From positions 4,527,992 through 4,591,991 of the forward strand of contig OZ022261.1 of NCBI GenBank assembly GCA_963978905.1: a stretch of 64,000 bases of DNA, written 5' to 3'. The DNA comes from Trichostrongylus colubriformis. Lineage: Eukaryota; Nematoda; Chromadorea; Rhabditida; Trichostrongylidae. Every line of letters starts with the position of its first letter. Positions within the stretch are counted from its first letter, which is position 1. The notes under the pieces were generated by a model. It saw only the letters and a program-made list of their open reading frames with translations, ran no database searches and had not been told where the DNA came from. Shown here in pieces: positions 9,393-20,760 of the stretch. A program made the position numbers and the translations under genes.

Positions 9393-12251
9393 CGGTCAAA
9401 AAATAACGTCACAGCCACTAATTACTACACTTCAACTAATTTCATTAAGGTAAGGTATGGGGTAAACCAATATATTATCAAAGATTTTGGCAATATTAAC
9501 GTGGGTAGTGCTTGTAGTAACAATTGTCGAATTTGTAGCATTACTAATAGAAGTAACATTATCAAATCTAATGTTACGGGTTTGAATATTTACACATATA
9601 AATATAATGATACTAACTGTAATAGCAGTAATGTTATATACTGTCTAACCTGTAATAAATGTGGAATTCAATATGTAGGAATGACTACTAGAAAAATTAA
9701 AACTAGAGTAACAGAACATTTACGTAATATATTCAATCACAATTTAAATACTCCCCTGTATAATCATTTCTATGTATGTGACCAGGGTATCACTGTGACC
9801 ATTTTGGATGCACTTGATACTAATGACAAACTCGTTCTTTTAGAAAAAGAACTTTTTTGGATCAAACTTCTTATGACACCATATCCTTTTGGACTCAATG
9901 ATAATATAAAGGGATATGGTAATGTTACAGAAATAGGTAATCCCCTAATATTCAAGGGAATTCCGCCATATTTTTCGCTTAAAATAGTAAAACATAGAGA
10001 AAATAGGGGTATAAAAAAGAAAAAACGCGATAAAACAATACTGACAGTAGAAACGGTACTGGAAAAAATCACTAATGGACATAATGTTTTAAAACCTATT
10101 GAATACTATAGATTGCTTAATAATTTATGTAACAAAGAAATAGTTAAAGTACTTAGGTTGTCTACTATCCCAGAATTCCTTAATAATGTAGATAATAAAG
10201 TTAAGTTTCTAATTTTTTGTTTATTAGCACATCTACAACGCAAGGGAACTGAGCTTGAAAAAACTAAAAAAATATATCATAACATTCTAGTTAAGTTTAC
10301 CAGTAAAATTTATGACAGGCTACCATTTAATAAAATATTTAACTCACCCAAATTGAGAGAAATTTTGACGAGTAATACTCATAATAAAGAAATAATCCCA
10401 ATCAGAATTGTATATAACTATAATAAACCAGTATCAAACAAAATATACAACTATAACAAGATTTTGAAAAAATTAAGCAATATAATGCTGAAAGAAATCA
10501 TTACAAGTAAATGTGTTTGTGACAATGATACCTCTAAAAAGTATGTTGTACAAAGTTTTGGGCACATTGTTACAGGAAATTTGGGTATAATCAAAGAAGA
10601 TTGCCTTAAAAACTTACTCGAAAGAGGCACCAAGTATAGAATAGATTTTGGAACTAACAGAAATGAAATCAAAAATATCTACAGACAAATTGTAAACAAA
10701 GTAATAACTTTTTATAGAAATAGATATAAATTGAACAGTCTTAAAGTCACTCTCATCCAAAAACTATTTTCCACTTTATATCGCCAAAAAATAAAACCTT
10801 CTCTTGATTCAAGTAATGTTTATTCTGAAGCTGACAGAACCTTTTTCCCAGTTAATATCCTCAGAAGATATCAAGAAGATTTTGTGTTCTGCCCGTTAGA
10901 CAAAGCTGGTAACAACTATGGCATAATATGCAAAAAATTCTATCTTCTAGTTCTAATGAAAGAAATGGGAATAACATACGATGAAGTTCAAGATACATTC
11001 CGATATCTAGATACCAATAACACTTATAAAATAATATTAGATGTAGATAAAGAATCACTAATAAATAAGCATAAACAATTTTGCCTCAATAATAATTTCT
11101 ATAAAAATACAGAAAGTGAAATTCCAGTAGTGTATGCGCTTCCTAAGTTGCATAAAAATCCTATTAAATTCAGATTTATTACTGGAGCTTATAATAGTAG
11201 CACTAAACCACTTGCTCAAGAATTACATACCATTTTTACATATATGAAAAAACATTTCCTAAATTATACTAAAGTTATACAAAATAGAAGAAAAACAATC
11301 AAACTATATTGGTCTATTAGTAACATCAACATTAGTAATGAGCTAAATGGCATCACTGGTAATAATCTCAAGCTTTTCTCTGCAGATTTCACCGATATGT
11401 TCACTAATTTGAAACACACTCTGATTATTAATAACATTAGTATTTTTTTAAAAAAATGTTTTAATAATGCCGGTAGGAAATTTGTCGTAACTAATGGATA
11501 TAAAACGTTTTATACAAATGGGGATTACAACAAAAATAAAGGATATAGAAGCTATAATATCCAAGAAATACTTTATTTAGTAGATTATTTATTAAATAAT
11601 AGTTACTGCTTATTTGGAGATAATCTATACAGACAAACTATAGGTGTGCCACAAGGAGGTAACTTCAGCCCACTTCTGGCAGACTTAACACTTTCGGTTA
11701 TGGAATACAACTATTCCATAACTAGTAAGTATAATAACACTGATTTGTTCATTCCTTATAGATACATGGATGACTTACTTATTATACATAATAAAAACGA
11801 GCAAGAAATAGATGAAAAACTGCAACTCGTATACAAAGGAGAACTTGAACTAAAAAAGACACACAGGGATTTGAGTAGTTGCAACTATTTAGATTTATCA
11901 CTTAATATCGTCAATAATAAGATTATTACCAAACTATATAATAAAACCGATGATTTCGATTTTAAAGTTATCAAATTTCCACAAAGTAATACTAATATAT
12001 CTCTTACGAACAAACGTGCTGTTATATACACCGAAACTCTTAGAATTTCAAATACTTGTACAATTTATAAAGATTTCGCCGACAAGTTAAAAGAAATGAA
12101 GGAAGTTTTGAAATGTAACGGATACAAAGAAGAGTTTATAATTGCCAGTATCATTAGATGTCTATATAAAAATAAATTTATCTGCTATAAATTTTGTGAA
12201 ATTGGCGATATAAAAAGTATTAAGAAACTTGTTTTAGGAATTATAAGATAG
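9393..12251 (+). CDS. Penelope-like GIY-YIG endonuclease / reverse transcriptase
   Basis: A continuous frame of about 953 codons; 916 from the GTG at 9501 (numbering below). No ATG lies in the upstream extension 9393-9500, so the true start is unresolved. Residues 4-11 hold a Cys cluster (CSNNCRIC). Residues about 45-100 form a GIY-YIG nuclease: VIYCLTCNKCGIQYVGMTTR, then Arg and EH before NTPLYNHFY. The RT region begins near residue 464 (CPLDKAGNNYGIICKKFY), followed by YALPKLHKNP (545), motif A DFTDMF (629), motif B GVPQGGNFSPL (715) and the catalytic YMDD (755-758). Penelope-like elements use target-primed reverse transcription with this nuclease. The nuclease normally sits at the C terminus; here it precedes the RT, as described for the Naiad/Chlamys clade. 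No internal stop or frameshift, so the protein could be functional. Confidence 0.88.
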   Translation, partial: RSKNNVTATNYYTSTNFIKVRYGVNQYIIKDFGNINVGSACSNNCRICSITNRSNIIKSNVTGLNIYTYKYNDTNCNSSNVIYCLTCNKCGIQYVGMTTRKIKTRVTEHLRNIFNHNLNTPLYNHFYVCDQGITVTILDALDTNDKLVLLEKELFWIKLLMTPYPFGLNDNIKGYGNVTEIGNPLIFKGIPPYFSLKIVKHRENRGIKKKKRDKTILTVETVLEKITNGHNVLKPIEYYRLLNNLCNKEIVKVLRLSTIPEFLNNVDNKVKFLIFCLLAHLQRKGTELEKTKKIYHNILVKFTSKIYDRLPFNKIFNSPKLREILTSNTHNKEIIPIRIVYNYNKPVSNKIYNYNKILKKLSNIMLKEIITSKCVCDNDTSKKYVVQSFGHIVTGNLGIIKEDCLKNLLERGTKYRIDFGTNRNEIKNIYRQIVNKVITFYRNRYKLNSLKVTLIQKLFSTLYRQKIKPSLDSSNVYSEADRTFFPVNILRRYQEDFVFCPLDKAGNNYGIICKKFYLLVLMKEMGITYDEVQDTFRYLDTNNTYKIILDVDKESLINKHKQFCLNNNFYKNTESEIPVVYALPKLHKNPIKFRFITGAYNSSTKPLAQELHTIFTYMKKHFLNYTKVIQNRRKTIKLYWSISNINISNELNGITGNNLKLFSADFTDMFTNLKHTLIINNISIFLKKCFNNAGRKFVVTNGYKTFYTNGDYNKNKGYRSYNIQEILYLVDYLLNNSYCLFGDNLYRQTIGVPQGGNFSPLLADLTLSVMEYNYSITSKYNNTDLFIPYRYMDDLLIIHNKNEQEIDEKLQLVYKGELELKKTHRDLSSCNYLDLSLNIVNNKIITKLYNKTDDFDFKVIKFPQSNTNISLTNKRAVIYTETLRISNTCTIYKDFADKLKEMKEVLKCNGYKEEFIIASIIRCLYKNKFICYKFCEIGDIKSIKKLVLGIIR

Positions 12252-12610
12252 TTTGCAGATAATTTGAGCACTCAACCTTTCTAACAGACTATATTGTTTG
12301 ATTTCACACGCATTATTAATTGAGTATGGAGTACTGTTGGTACAATATATATTTATTTACTTACTATATATTTATTATATTTAGTATAAATATTTACTAT
12401 ATTTACTTATATATTAGTATTAAATATATTAGATATATTTAATATAATTTACATATTTAAATTTAGCTCCATTATCGCTAGACTGCGTATCACCAAATAC
12501 ACAGCACACATTTTTTCAACATTTTTAGGATTCCATACTCTTACATATATTTTTTATTTATTCCTATTATTTACTTAATGCTTCATTAACAACTATTTTT
12601 CATTGTTATC
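12252..12610 (+). other. AT-rich 3' trailer of the Penelope-like element
   Basis: Almost pure A/T from about 12340 to 12460 (TATTTA, ATATTTAG and related words), then moderately AT-rich. No coding sequence. It probably belongs to the untranslated 3' part of the retroelement. Confidence 0.5.
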
Positions 12611-12649
12611 TTACCTGTTACACACTCAAGTGAATATCAATCCTAATCA

Positions 12650-12712
12650 CTGAAGAGCCTCGGGATTGATATTATCATTGACTCGTTTGATGAAGAGGCG
12701 AAACGGGTCAAT
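12650..12712 (+). other. Hairpin with hammerhead-like boxes
   Basis: ATTGACTCGTTT (12677-12688) pairs with AAACGGGTCAAT (12701-12712), 12 bp including one G-T, around a 12-nt loop. CTGAAGA (12650-12656) matches the CUGANGA box, GAAA (12700-12703) the second box, and GCCTC (12657-12661) can pair with GAGGC (12695-12699) exactly between them. A complete hammerhead with correctly placed stems I and III could not be drawn, so this is only a structural candidate. Hammerheads are known in other Penelope-like elements. Confidence 0.4.
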
Positions 12713-12776
12713 GTTCCCACTTTTCTCTTGCCTTGTTCCCCTGTTCCTCTGTTTCCAGTTCTCTTATGATAAAGGT

Positions 12777-15483
12777 TATAGATGAACTTATATAATTCAC
12801 TGCTATTACGTAGTTGGTTGAAGTTCATGCAGAACGTGGGTTTTCCCATGTTTGTTGTAGTTGGTGGATATTCATATCATCTGGGGACGGTGGAAGCAAT
12901 GGAAGTGAGCTTCCTTTTATTTATAAATGACAATTCGAGAATATTTTGCCTCGGATTCAGCAGCCATTCGTCATCTCCGGGGGAAAGGCGTTTGTGGTAG
13001 GCCATGAACAAAATATCGCTTTCCCTTGCATTCCCCCGTGTAAATGTGTAAAATATAAGCGATCGTGGACTAAGAATGTCTGTCGAGCAATGGCGGTTGA
13101 CGAGCCGGGAGATTTTGATGATGTGATGACACATGCAAGCCGTGTGACCAGATGAGGTTTCGTAAACTGCAGAAACTTGGTCACACGCACGCGGAACGCT
13201 CCAGTCCAGTAGGTTACGTAGCGCGGATATAGTCACTACTAGAATTTAGTTATTTTTATTCCAATTCCCACCTGCTGTTTCACATAATATTTTCAGGTGG
13301 TTAGCGATGAGGAACTTTACTATTGTACAAGGAAACACTCTGGACAACAAATTCCATGTGGGATAGACAAAGTGTGAAATGATGAGCGAAGTGAACAATG
13401 AAGTAATATGTATGTATTGTAGTGCACAATGGCGATGTAATGATGAAAAGGCACTTTTAAACGATTGGTCACGTGTTATTGAAAGTGCCCCACATGTCTA
13501 TCAGTACATCAACAAGGAAGGAAGGCTCTCTCATAAGGACGATGTCAAGTTTTGTTGTTGAACATGATACCTGTGTTGGTTGTGAATACACAAAACAGAT
13601 GAGCCGACATAGGCGCTGCTGCTTATCGAAAAAACCAATACGATAGAGTTGCAAGGGGGGCAATACACGGGCTGAAATACGCAGTCGATGCACGGGGCGC
13701 ATGAACCGCCGAGAGGGTTGATGGAGAGCGAGAGAGGCAGAAAGAACACGACAAAAATGGAAAGAAAAGCAGCGGAGGGGAGCGACCGAATGAAGGCGAT
13801 GGAATGAATGACTGATAATTAACGTGAATGACGTATAGATTCGTCAGCACACACAAAATCGAAACACACCCAAATGAAGGACCATGTCAGCTTCAAAAGT
13901 TACATTCGGTTTAGTCAGAATCAAATGGTACTTTTTCAAAAAATAACCTAGCATGGCCCCTTGCCCTTTCAGGACACAGGGAACTTGAAAGAATCAGAAA
14001 TTAGCTGAGCAATAAAAATACAAATGCGATGTAGATGAATAATTGAAAGTAAATCAATATATTAATACGAAGTATTATAAAAATTATTCAAAGTAATTTA
14101 ACTAATTTAAACATAATACAAGGTGACAAAACAATATGTCAATCGAAATAAACCAGAAAATAAGACAAAAATGCATACTGAATAAATAAAAGGGGAAATG
14201 AAACCAAAATAAGCGAAAAATGTAAAAACGATATCATCAGCACTACGAGTTCAACGGTTTTGAGTAGCAGTAGTTATATAGCTAAAGAAGAAAAGTTATA
14301 GCTTTCCTTACTTTAATGTTATCTCCCCTTTTATTTATTCACTGTGTATTTTTATCTTATTTGGTTTTTTTGCAGTGGTACTTTAGTCACAGTAGTACTT
14401 TGAGTTTTTTATTCCATTTTATTTCAGATTGAATCGAACCGATTTTCGTTTTTTTTTTGACACAACATAATAGGATGGGCGAGTAAAAGGCACATCGGGC
14501 AGTGCAAATGATAGTGAACGAAGGTATGAAAAACGTGATCATGAAATTCAAGATGGCAAATGGTCCTGCCTTTTTGAGCATACTCTGTTTTTTTTTTCCA
14601 AAAACAAACACGCATATATCCTTTCATCATTATTCAAGGTATCCTTATTCGTATGCCGCGTTGCATCCGTTGCCAAGGAATCACAAGATCATGTTTTGCA
14701 AAAATTCTGAAGAACTACTTCAGAACCGAAGTTGTAGACATTTCATTTGCATATGTAAGCGGCTGAGAGAATCTAGCATTTCAAATTGCTGAAAAGTTCC
14801 GGAGTCTGGGCTTCAAAACGAGATTTCGGAGAAAATTTCCTTTGCAGCCTGATTTTGTTGAACTTTTATAAACCCAGCAAAAGTAGTATTATCTTTGATT
14901 TTCTCGCTTGTATCTTCAAAATACACAAGCTCATTGCAGTAAATATTTGTGCCTTCTAAAAGACCTTAATAGCTGCTGAAACGTTGCACACAAAAAGTTG
15001 CTCGAAGAATTCCAGCATGCGTTCCTTAGCAACTAATACTAAACAAGCAATTAGCTGTCACTCCCATGATAATAGTAACGACAATGCCTACAAAGTAAAA
15101 GAACTTCTGACTCACACAGACCTGACTGATTAATGTCAATGGGACTTGTTAGCAAATCCATGCCAATGATCGCGATGATGAATAAGCACTATCAGATAGT
15201 GAATAGGTCCTGCTACTCACCCTATGTCCTTCGAACAGTTCACAAAAGAAAAATGAAAGTCAAAAACTGTGAATATCTATAGAAACTCATCCTAAGACTT
15301 ATTTTGTGAATTGAAGAAATATTGAAGATTGAAAGGTACATATGTCACCCACAGCTGTGAAAGATCATTCCAAAACAGCGTCAGCAAAGGTCGAGGTATT
15401 CTTAGCGGTGGAAATACTTTGAGATTTTTTCGACTATTCTTTGACACCCACACACTGTCGAAGAGATTTCGAGCCCGGCAGCA
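12777..15483. other. Noncoding stretch right of the Penelope-like element
   Basis: Mostly AT-rich unique DNA. Short frames at 12.8-13.9 kb overlap one another on both strands and lack domains or splice sites. No RNA gene recognised. Confidence 0.4.
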
Positions 15484-15761
15484 GGGTGAGGGTCGTTGGT
15501 AGAGTTTTCGCTTCGCGGCGTCGCACTCGCGGCGCTGTCAGTACGAGTCGTTTGGAATTCCACTCAAAACGCAATGGGCCGATATCGAAGGGACCTTTAA
15601 AGACCGAACTCCCGGAGCTTCCAACCTGCAATCTTCGAAGGTCCTTTACGATATCAGCTCATTGCGTCTTAAGCGGAATTTCAGACAACTCGTACTGATA
15701 ACTGATAGCGCCGCGAGTGTAACGCCGCGAAGCGAACATTCGACCAATTGACCCTCTCCCA
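15484..15761. mobile_element. Foldback MITE, family B
   Basis: Begins GGGTGAGGGTCGTTGG and ends CCAATTGACCCTCTCCC. Inside, GCTTCGCGGCGTCGCACTCG mirrors the right-half motif GAGTGTAACGCCGCGAAGC. GGCAGCA flanks both sides (15477-15483 and 15762-15768). About 278 bp; noncoding. Confidence 0.7.
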
Positions 15762-15768
15762 GGCAGCA

Positions 15769-16204
15769 ATGCTATGATTAGGTAGACCGATGGGGGAATG
15801 CCGCAATTCTCGAAGGTCTCCCTCGACGCCAGGCTTGAGCCCGCTCCAAATGACTACTCGCGTATTGCGATGACCTAATGGACCCACCCTCAATCACTAA
15901 TTCACTCCCATTATCATAGCAACTATAATGTAATGCAATATTACAATAGTTTTTATCATTTCGAAGAAGTCTTCATCAAATCACGAGCTAAATTCATGGT
16001 TATCAAGCATTAGGGGAGGCTGAACCCTCTAAGTATCCCTTCCATGGACATCAATTACATTCCCACAACTAGTAATTAACGACGACTTGTGTGAGCTGTT
16101 ACCGGTGTATAAGTCGTATTATCTCTGCCGCAAACTGCTGAGCAGTTTTTGGGTGCATCCCCTGGATCTTAGGCACTATCCAACACCGTCAGGTTGCATT
16201 TTGA
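15769..16204. other. Noncoding stretch, no feature recognised
   Basis: No exon or repeat could be supported between two foldback elements. Confidence 0.4.
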
Positions 16205-16336
16205 GACCGCTTTCATACTCTGTGTTGGCGGCGGCAGTGTGTGGCTGCGTGTCTCTGGCCTCCATCTACGCCACCCTCCTTCGTTGCCAGCGTCGTCTGT
16301 GCACCTCCAGCGTGCCATTTTGCCTCAATCCCTGTT
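16205..16336. repeat. Half copy of palindromic family C
   Basis: GACCGCTTTCATACTCTG, then GGCGGCGGCAGTGTGTGGCT, resembles the left arm of the adjacent complete copy. The matching right arm is missing. It lies head-to-tail directly before the next copy. Confidence 0.5.
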
Positions 16337-16513
16337 AAGGCCGCGGTCATACTTTGCGGTGCCGGCGGCAGGGCGTGGCTGCGTAACTCTGCGCCTCCGC
16401 CTGTACCACCTTGCCTTGTTGGCTGCGTCATCTCAGTAGCTCCCCCGTGCCACTCTCCCTCGCTGCCTGTGAGCGCAGCCACGCCCTGCCGGGGTGGGTA
16501 TGACCGCGGCCTG
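16337..16513. mobile_element. Palindromic MITE, family C
   Basis: The left end AAGGCCGCGGTCATACTTTG is mirrored by GGTATGACCGCGGCCTGA at the right. Both arms continue into GGCAGGGCGTGGCTGCG or its complement CGCAGCCACGCCCTGCC. About 177 bp, GC-rich, no real coding potential. Confidence 0.7.
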
Positions 16514-18424
16514 ACGCAACCACGTCCTATCGGCGCTGAGTGAGATCGAGGCCTAACTGGCCAAGTAAGCTGTAGTATATTGGAATCAGGAATACGTGCT
16601 TGGATATCTTGTGCGGATAAAAGCACCTCTGTGCATGATGTTTTCCCTGTCTGTAGTTTTCTAAAAACTTTCCATTGTTACCTGTTACTTGTTATTTTTA
16701 CATACGTTCCACCTTTCCCGCCTTTTTTATTCTTCATGTTTCACAACCATATGTGTTTTATAGAGCTTTTTCTCTCTACAAAACATCTTTACTCGTTTCT
16801 CGATACCTCTGAATGCTTAATATTTATGAGGTTTGAAAAAGAAGTAAATTGAAGGTAGAAAAATTTCCTCTCTCTCGTCTGCCATCGAGGTCAAAATATG
16901 TATGCGCATGTTTTCGAAAGTTTTCTCTACGAATTGGTGCTGCTTCTCATTTGAATTGCTCACTGGTTTCCTGTTTTTACGTTTACAAATGCAGTACTCA
17001 ACAAAAATGTGCGTTTCCCTTCCTCGCCTATCATCGGGATTGAAGAGAATGTTCATATGTGAAATCGATAGAGCTCTTTCTGCTCTACAAGACGGTGCCT
17101 TTAGTCTTCTGAATACTTTCATAGTTTAATTACTGAGGCTTGCAAATGGGATACTCAGAAGAAAAAAAATTCACCTGCGTTCTTTTGTCAGAAACTGAGT
17201 TTCTAACACACTTTTTCTGGGCAGGAACAACCTCAATTATGACGTCAGACGACATCCATGCCTTTTTTCCTTCACTTGATTTCATTCGACTGGAAAGAGT
17301 CAGTTTTTATGATCTTCGTGTGCAGAAGCGCAGATTTGCCTGCAAATTACTCCACTTCTGAACCTTGAAAAGAACAGTCGTTCAAAAACAATTGGAACTG
17401 CCTCCGAAAGTTGAAAAAGCCTTATCGGAAACATCTGCGGACACATTTTATGACCTCCATGGCAAACAAGGATGAGGAAATGTCGAGAGTGCAAATTTTT
17501 ACCTTTCGATTACTTCATTTTTAAGCCTCTCACATATATTAAGCAGTCAAAGTAATGGAAAAGTTGATGGCAAAATTTTGTAGAGCAAAGAATGTTCTAC
17601 AAACAATCTGTATAAGCTCTGTCGAAAGGTGAAGAGAACGTTGTGAAACACAGAGAACAAAAAAACGGCGGGAACTTACTCTTCAACCCAGTATAACAAA
17701 ATAGTCATCAGCAAACAGCTCTATACCAAGGAAACGCCATGCAGGACGTAGGACCTCCTTCCGGGACGTACAAAGTGGTGGAATAATAGGTGAAGAAAGC
17801 ATGAACAATGTAAAGATGAAATAGGCGCTCACAAAGGTTTCTACTTTCCAAAAGACTCGAGTGTCTACACACCAAAGCACATTACGCTTATTTCTTTTTT
17901 GGACCGTCAGTCTACTTACTGCATCTTTTTGAGCTACGAATTAATGTAGATTCACAAAAACGGCTTGCAGTATTGGCACGTTACTTTTGGATGATGGCCG
18001 CAAATCTGTAGATGAACCTGAAAAAGAAGCTGCACAGGTTGAGGTAGTTGCATGGAAGCTAGTTGCAGGCTCATATCCTTGATGCCCTTCTACATACTTT
18101 TTTGCAGTCTGCTCAGTTAGTACAGTAAATATTTGTATTCACATACTCGCCGATTATACATCTTTCTTAAATTCGAAGAAATTTTGAAACAATGATATTT
18201 ATTTATGCCCTCTCTGAAGGCTCTCAATTCATTTTCAAAATCCAGAAGATAAATAATTGTATGGAACTGGAAACAATTCACCAATGAAACTATGTCAGTC
18301 TTTCAAAAGATGTGTGTATACCAACCACTCGCTTCTCCAAACTAATCAAGCCGTTTGAATTTTCACGTCTTCGTAACGAGAAGTCCCGAAAATAAGTGAC
18401 ACTAATAGAAACTAGGGCTCTCAG
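16514..18424. other. Noncoding stretch, no feature recognised
   Basis: Two pairs of overlapping short frames (16.6-17.5 kb) have no domain, and their splice signals are not convincing. Treated as intergenic. Confidence 0.4.
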
Positions 18425-18662
18425 AAGTCTATTTATGGCCTACCCCCGTCGGAAAGAGCGCCTCCGAACTGTAGAGACGGTGTAATAGCAGCTGATGCCT
18501 TCGAATGACACCCGCCCCGCCTCCATACGACGCGATTTCTGATTGGCTACGGTGAGAGTGGCCAAGAAGATTCGGCAGGGTTGAAGGTGTTGTGGCGCGC
18601 TTATTCACTTCTAGTCTAAACCCACTCCAGAAAATAGATGCTGTCGTATTTTCGAGCATCCC
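18425..18662 (-). repeat. Dispersed repeat, family J, minus orientation
   Basis: In reverse complement this segment matches 34705-34905: both contain ACGACAGCA followed by CTATTTTCTGGAGTG, then GCCGCATCTCC-like and CCAATCAGAAATC or CCAATCGAGAATC motifs, and GGCGGGG..GTCATTCG. A noncoding element of about 230 bp of unknown class. Confidence 0.55.
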
Positions 18663-19584
18663 ATTGTGTTAACGATTTAGTAACATGCCAATGGGAAACT
18701 CATACGAGCTACCCGGAAAGGTCGTCCGTGTCGAGAATCAACAGTGGGAAGGGGGTCTTATTTCCCGGGTCTCTCCGACATCCATGTTCATAACATGTTT
18801 CAGTAATCGTTCGAATTTCCCCTATCACTGCCTCTGAGTCCTTCCGGATATTTAGAAAGCTATTTAGAAAGGTTTAAGTTCAGTCAGCGTCTCTCAAAGT
18901 ACGAAACAAGACACGCAATTCGTGCTTTAGATGTCATTTAGACTTGAACAATGACTATGCAATGCAATAATGATCAAAAGTACTTCATTTATATCCTCTA
19001 GAATGGCGTCTGCTCTCCATTAAAGGACATCAAAAGCATTTCGCTTTCCATCTGCAGTTCATCGTATCAGTGAACGAATTTTTCTCATGTACAATGGATA
19101 GCTGTTGCACTGAGGTAAGAAATCGCACACCAGTGAGCGAGAAATTAAATTGGCCCTCAGAAGTCGCCAGTTCTATGTGAGTCAATAAGAGATGATTCTT
19201 GGTGACCATGTGCAACACATGGTGTTGGAAGACTACGTTAAATCCAATCAAATGAAATCCTTATCTTCCATCGAATAGGGAGTGGGCTGCAAACCAGTCG
19301 CAATTTATAACCACGGTGGGATGGAAGGAGGGAGGGAGGGGGCAAGGGCTGGACATTCAGTCAAACATTGAAAACGTCATAAAATTGACACGTTTATAAT
19401 GTGTCGTAGGTATCGTTAGCGTCCTAAACAGTTAGAGGAATCAATGGTTCTTGGTTCTTCCTTACGCAAACTGTTTGGAATTTCTTTGTGTGTGTGACAG
19501 TTCGGAATTTTTCCATGTTCGAGAAAAGTGTTCTCGTGGTCTGTGTGTAGGTATATATTTGCTCAAGACTACGAGTAGATTCCT
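18663..19584. other. Noncoding stretch, no feature recognised
   Basis: Includes a G-rich run of GGAGGGAGGGAGGG near 19326. No gene supported. Confidence 0.4.
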
Positions 19585-19757
19585 CTCAAGGTTTAGGCTG
19601 CGTTCATACTTTACGTCGGCAGCGCGCTGCCGCGGTTACAGGCCGTACAGAGTGGCACGAGGGAGGTGCAGAGACTACGCAGGAACGAGACAGAGTGGCA
19701 CAGGTGAAGAGGCAGAGACAGACAGCTACGCCCGAAAAGTATGAAGGCGGCCTTGAG
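19585..19757. mobile_element. Palindromic MITE, family C
   Basis: CTCAAGG..GGCTGCGTTCATACTTT on the left mirrors AAAGTATGAAGGCGGCCTTG then AG on the right. About 173 bp with a GC-rich interior, noncoding. Confidence 0.65.
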
Positions 19758-20700
19758 CAAAATCCACAAGGTGTGGTGAGGATCCGAATCTGACCACTAG
19801 TCTATAGAAGTAAATATTTGAGAAAGTGGCGGTGTTCATATAGCATAAGGCATAAGTGTCTGCCTACATATATAGCCTACTGGCACCTTACTTTAAACGA
19901 ATCGTTCGTCGCATACTATTATTTCCCTTTTCAACCCGAAAGCAATTCCGATTTGTAACGATGCGAATTTTTATTATCTACCTTTTTACACTTTATCTCT
20001 AATAATTTTTGTCATCTGCCATCTGTCATTTTTGTTATTTGTGTATGGTAACATGATCTCCAACCATAAGCGACTAAGTATCTACTGGTGTATGTGCGGG
20101 TATCGAACCGTAATTCACAACTTACGTACCAGTAACCACAAAATCCTGATCTTTCTTGAAGTGTTATGAGGTGGCAGGGAGACATCAGTGGTTTGCAAAC
20201 TAACTGGATGTGCCGTGATATTGATTATGATTGGTGCATCCCTTTCGGAGTGGGGGGGAAGGTGATTTTTTGAGCTGCAAGTCGTTTCGTATCCGTTCGC
20301 TTTTGCACGTTTTTCTAAATTCTTCGACTTTCTGGTATCTGTTGTTATTGAGATCTTCTCATCGTGCATTTTCTGTCAGTACTCTTCTTAGTCTTCTTCT
20401 TTCTTCTTAGTGTGTTAGTTTGGTTAGGTGATTTTACTACCTGGCTCTTTCGGCAGATTTAGTTTTCCTAAATAGTTATTCCGGCATTCTTAAAGTCGGC
20501 TATTTCACTTCATATATTACCAGCTTTGCTGGCGTTCAGTATCGCGCGCATCACACAATCCGAAATAAGTTCGGTATATTATTACTCCATTGAGGACTTT
20601 GCTGTTTTTGATTCGGTGCCGCATAGGAACCGCGGCTTTTCGGGGCTCGAGCACCTGATAAGGAGTTCTGTTAAACAGTCCTCAAAAGACCCTATAAGGT
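19758..20700. other. Noncoding stretch, no feature recognised
   Basis: No exon or RNA gene supported. Confidence 0.4.
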
Positions 20701-20760
20701 GTTTTCATTACGATGAAGAAAAACCACACTGTTTTCATTACGATGAAGAAAAACCACACA
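20701..20760. repeat. Tandem duplication of a 30-bp unit
   Basis: Two adjacent 30-bp copies starting GTTTTCATTACGATGAAGAA and ending CCACAC plus T or A, differing only in the last base. The unit is in frame with a short open frame as (F)HYDEEKPH, but no gene is supported. Confidence 0.9.

Larger units (their letters stand above)
9149..12776 (+). mobile_element. Penelope-like retroelement with N-terminal GIY-YIG
   Basis: The element is delimited only approximately. The left limit is taken at the end of the poly-A tract; the right limit is near a repeated AAAGGTTAT motif (about 9145 and 12771). It holds a roughly 250-bp GC-richer leader with an 11-bp inverted repeat, one long frame, a very AT-rich trailer (12252-12610) and a hairpin near 12.68 kb. 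Strong AT bias across the frame contrasts with flanking DNA. No clear target duplication was found, which is not unusual for Penelope-like elements. The integrity of the frame suggests a recent insertion. Confidence 0.75.

Noticed and set aside
12677..12712. Complete hammerhead ribozyme
   Set aside because: The boxes and one stem are present, but stems I and III cannot both be formed with the correct connectivity, so it is reported only as a candidate hairpin.
16213..16626. 137-codon minus-strand and 100-codon plus-strand frames
   Set aside because: GC-rich palindromic MITEs lack stop codons by composition; there is no domain or splice evidence.
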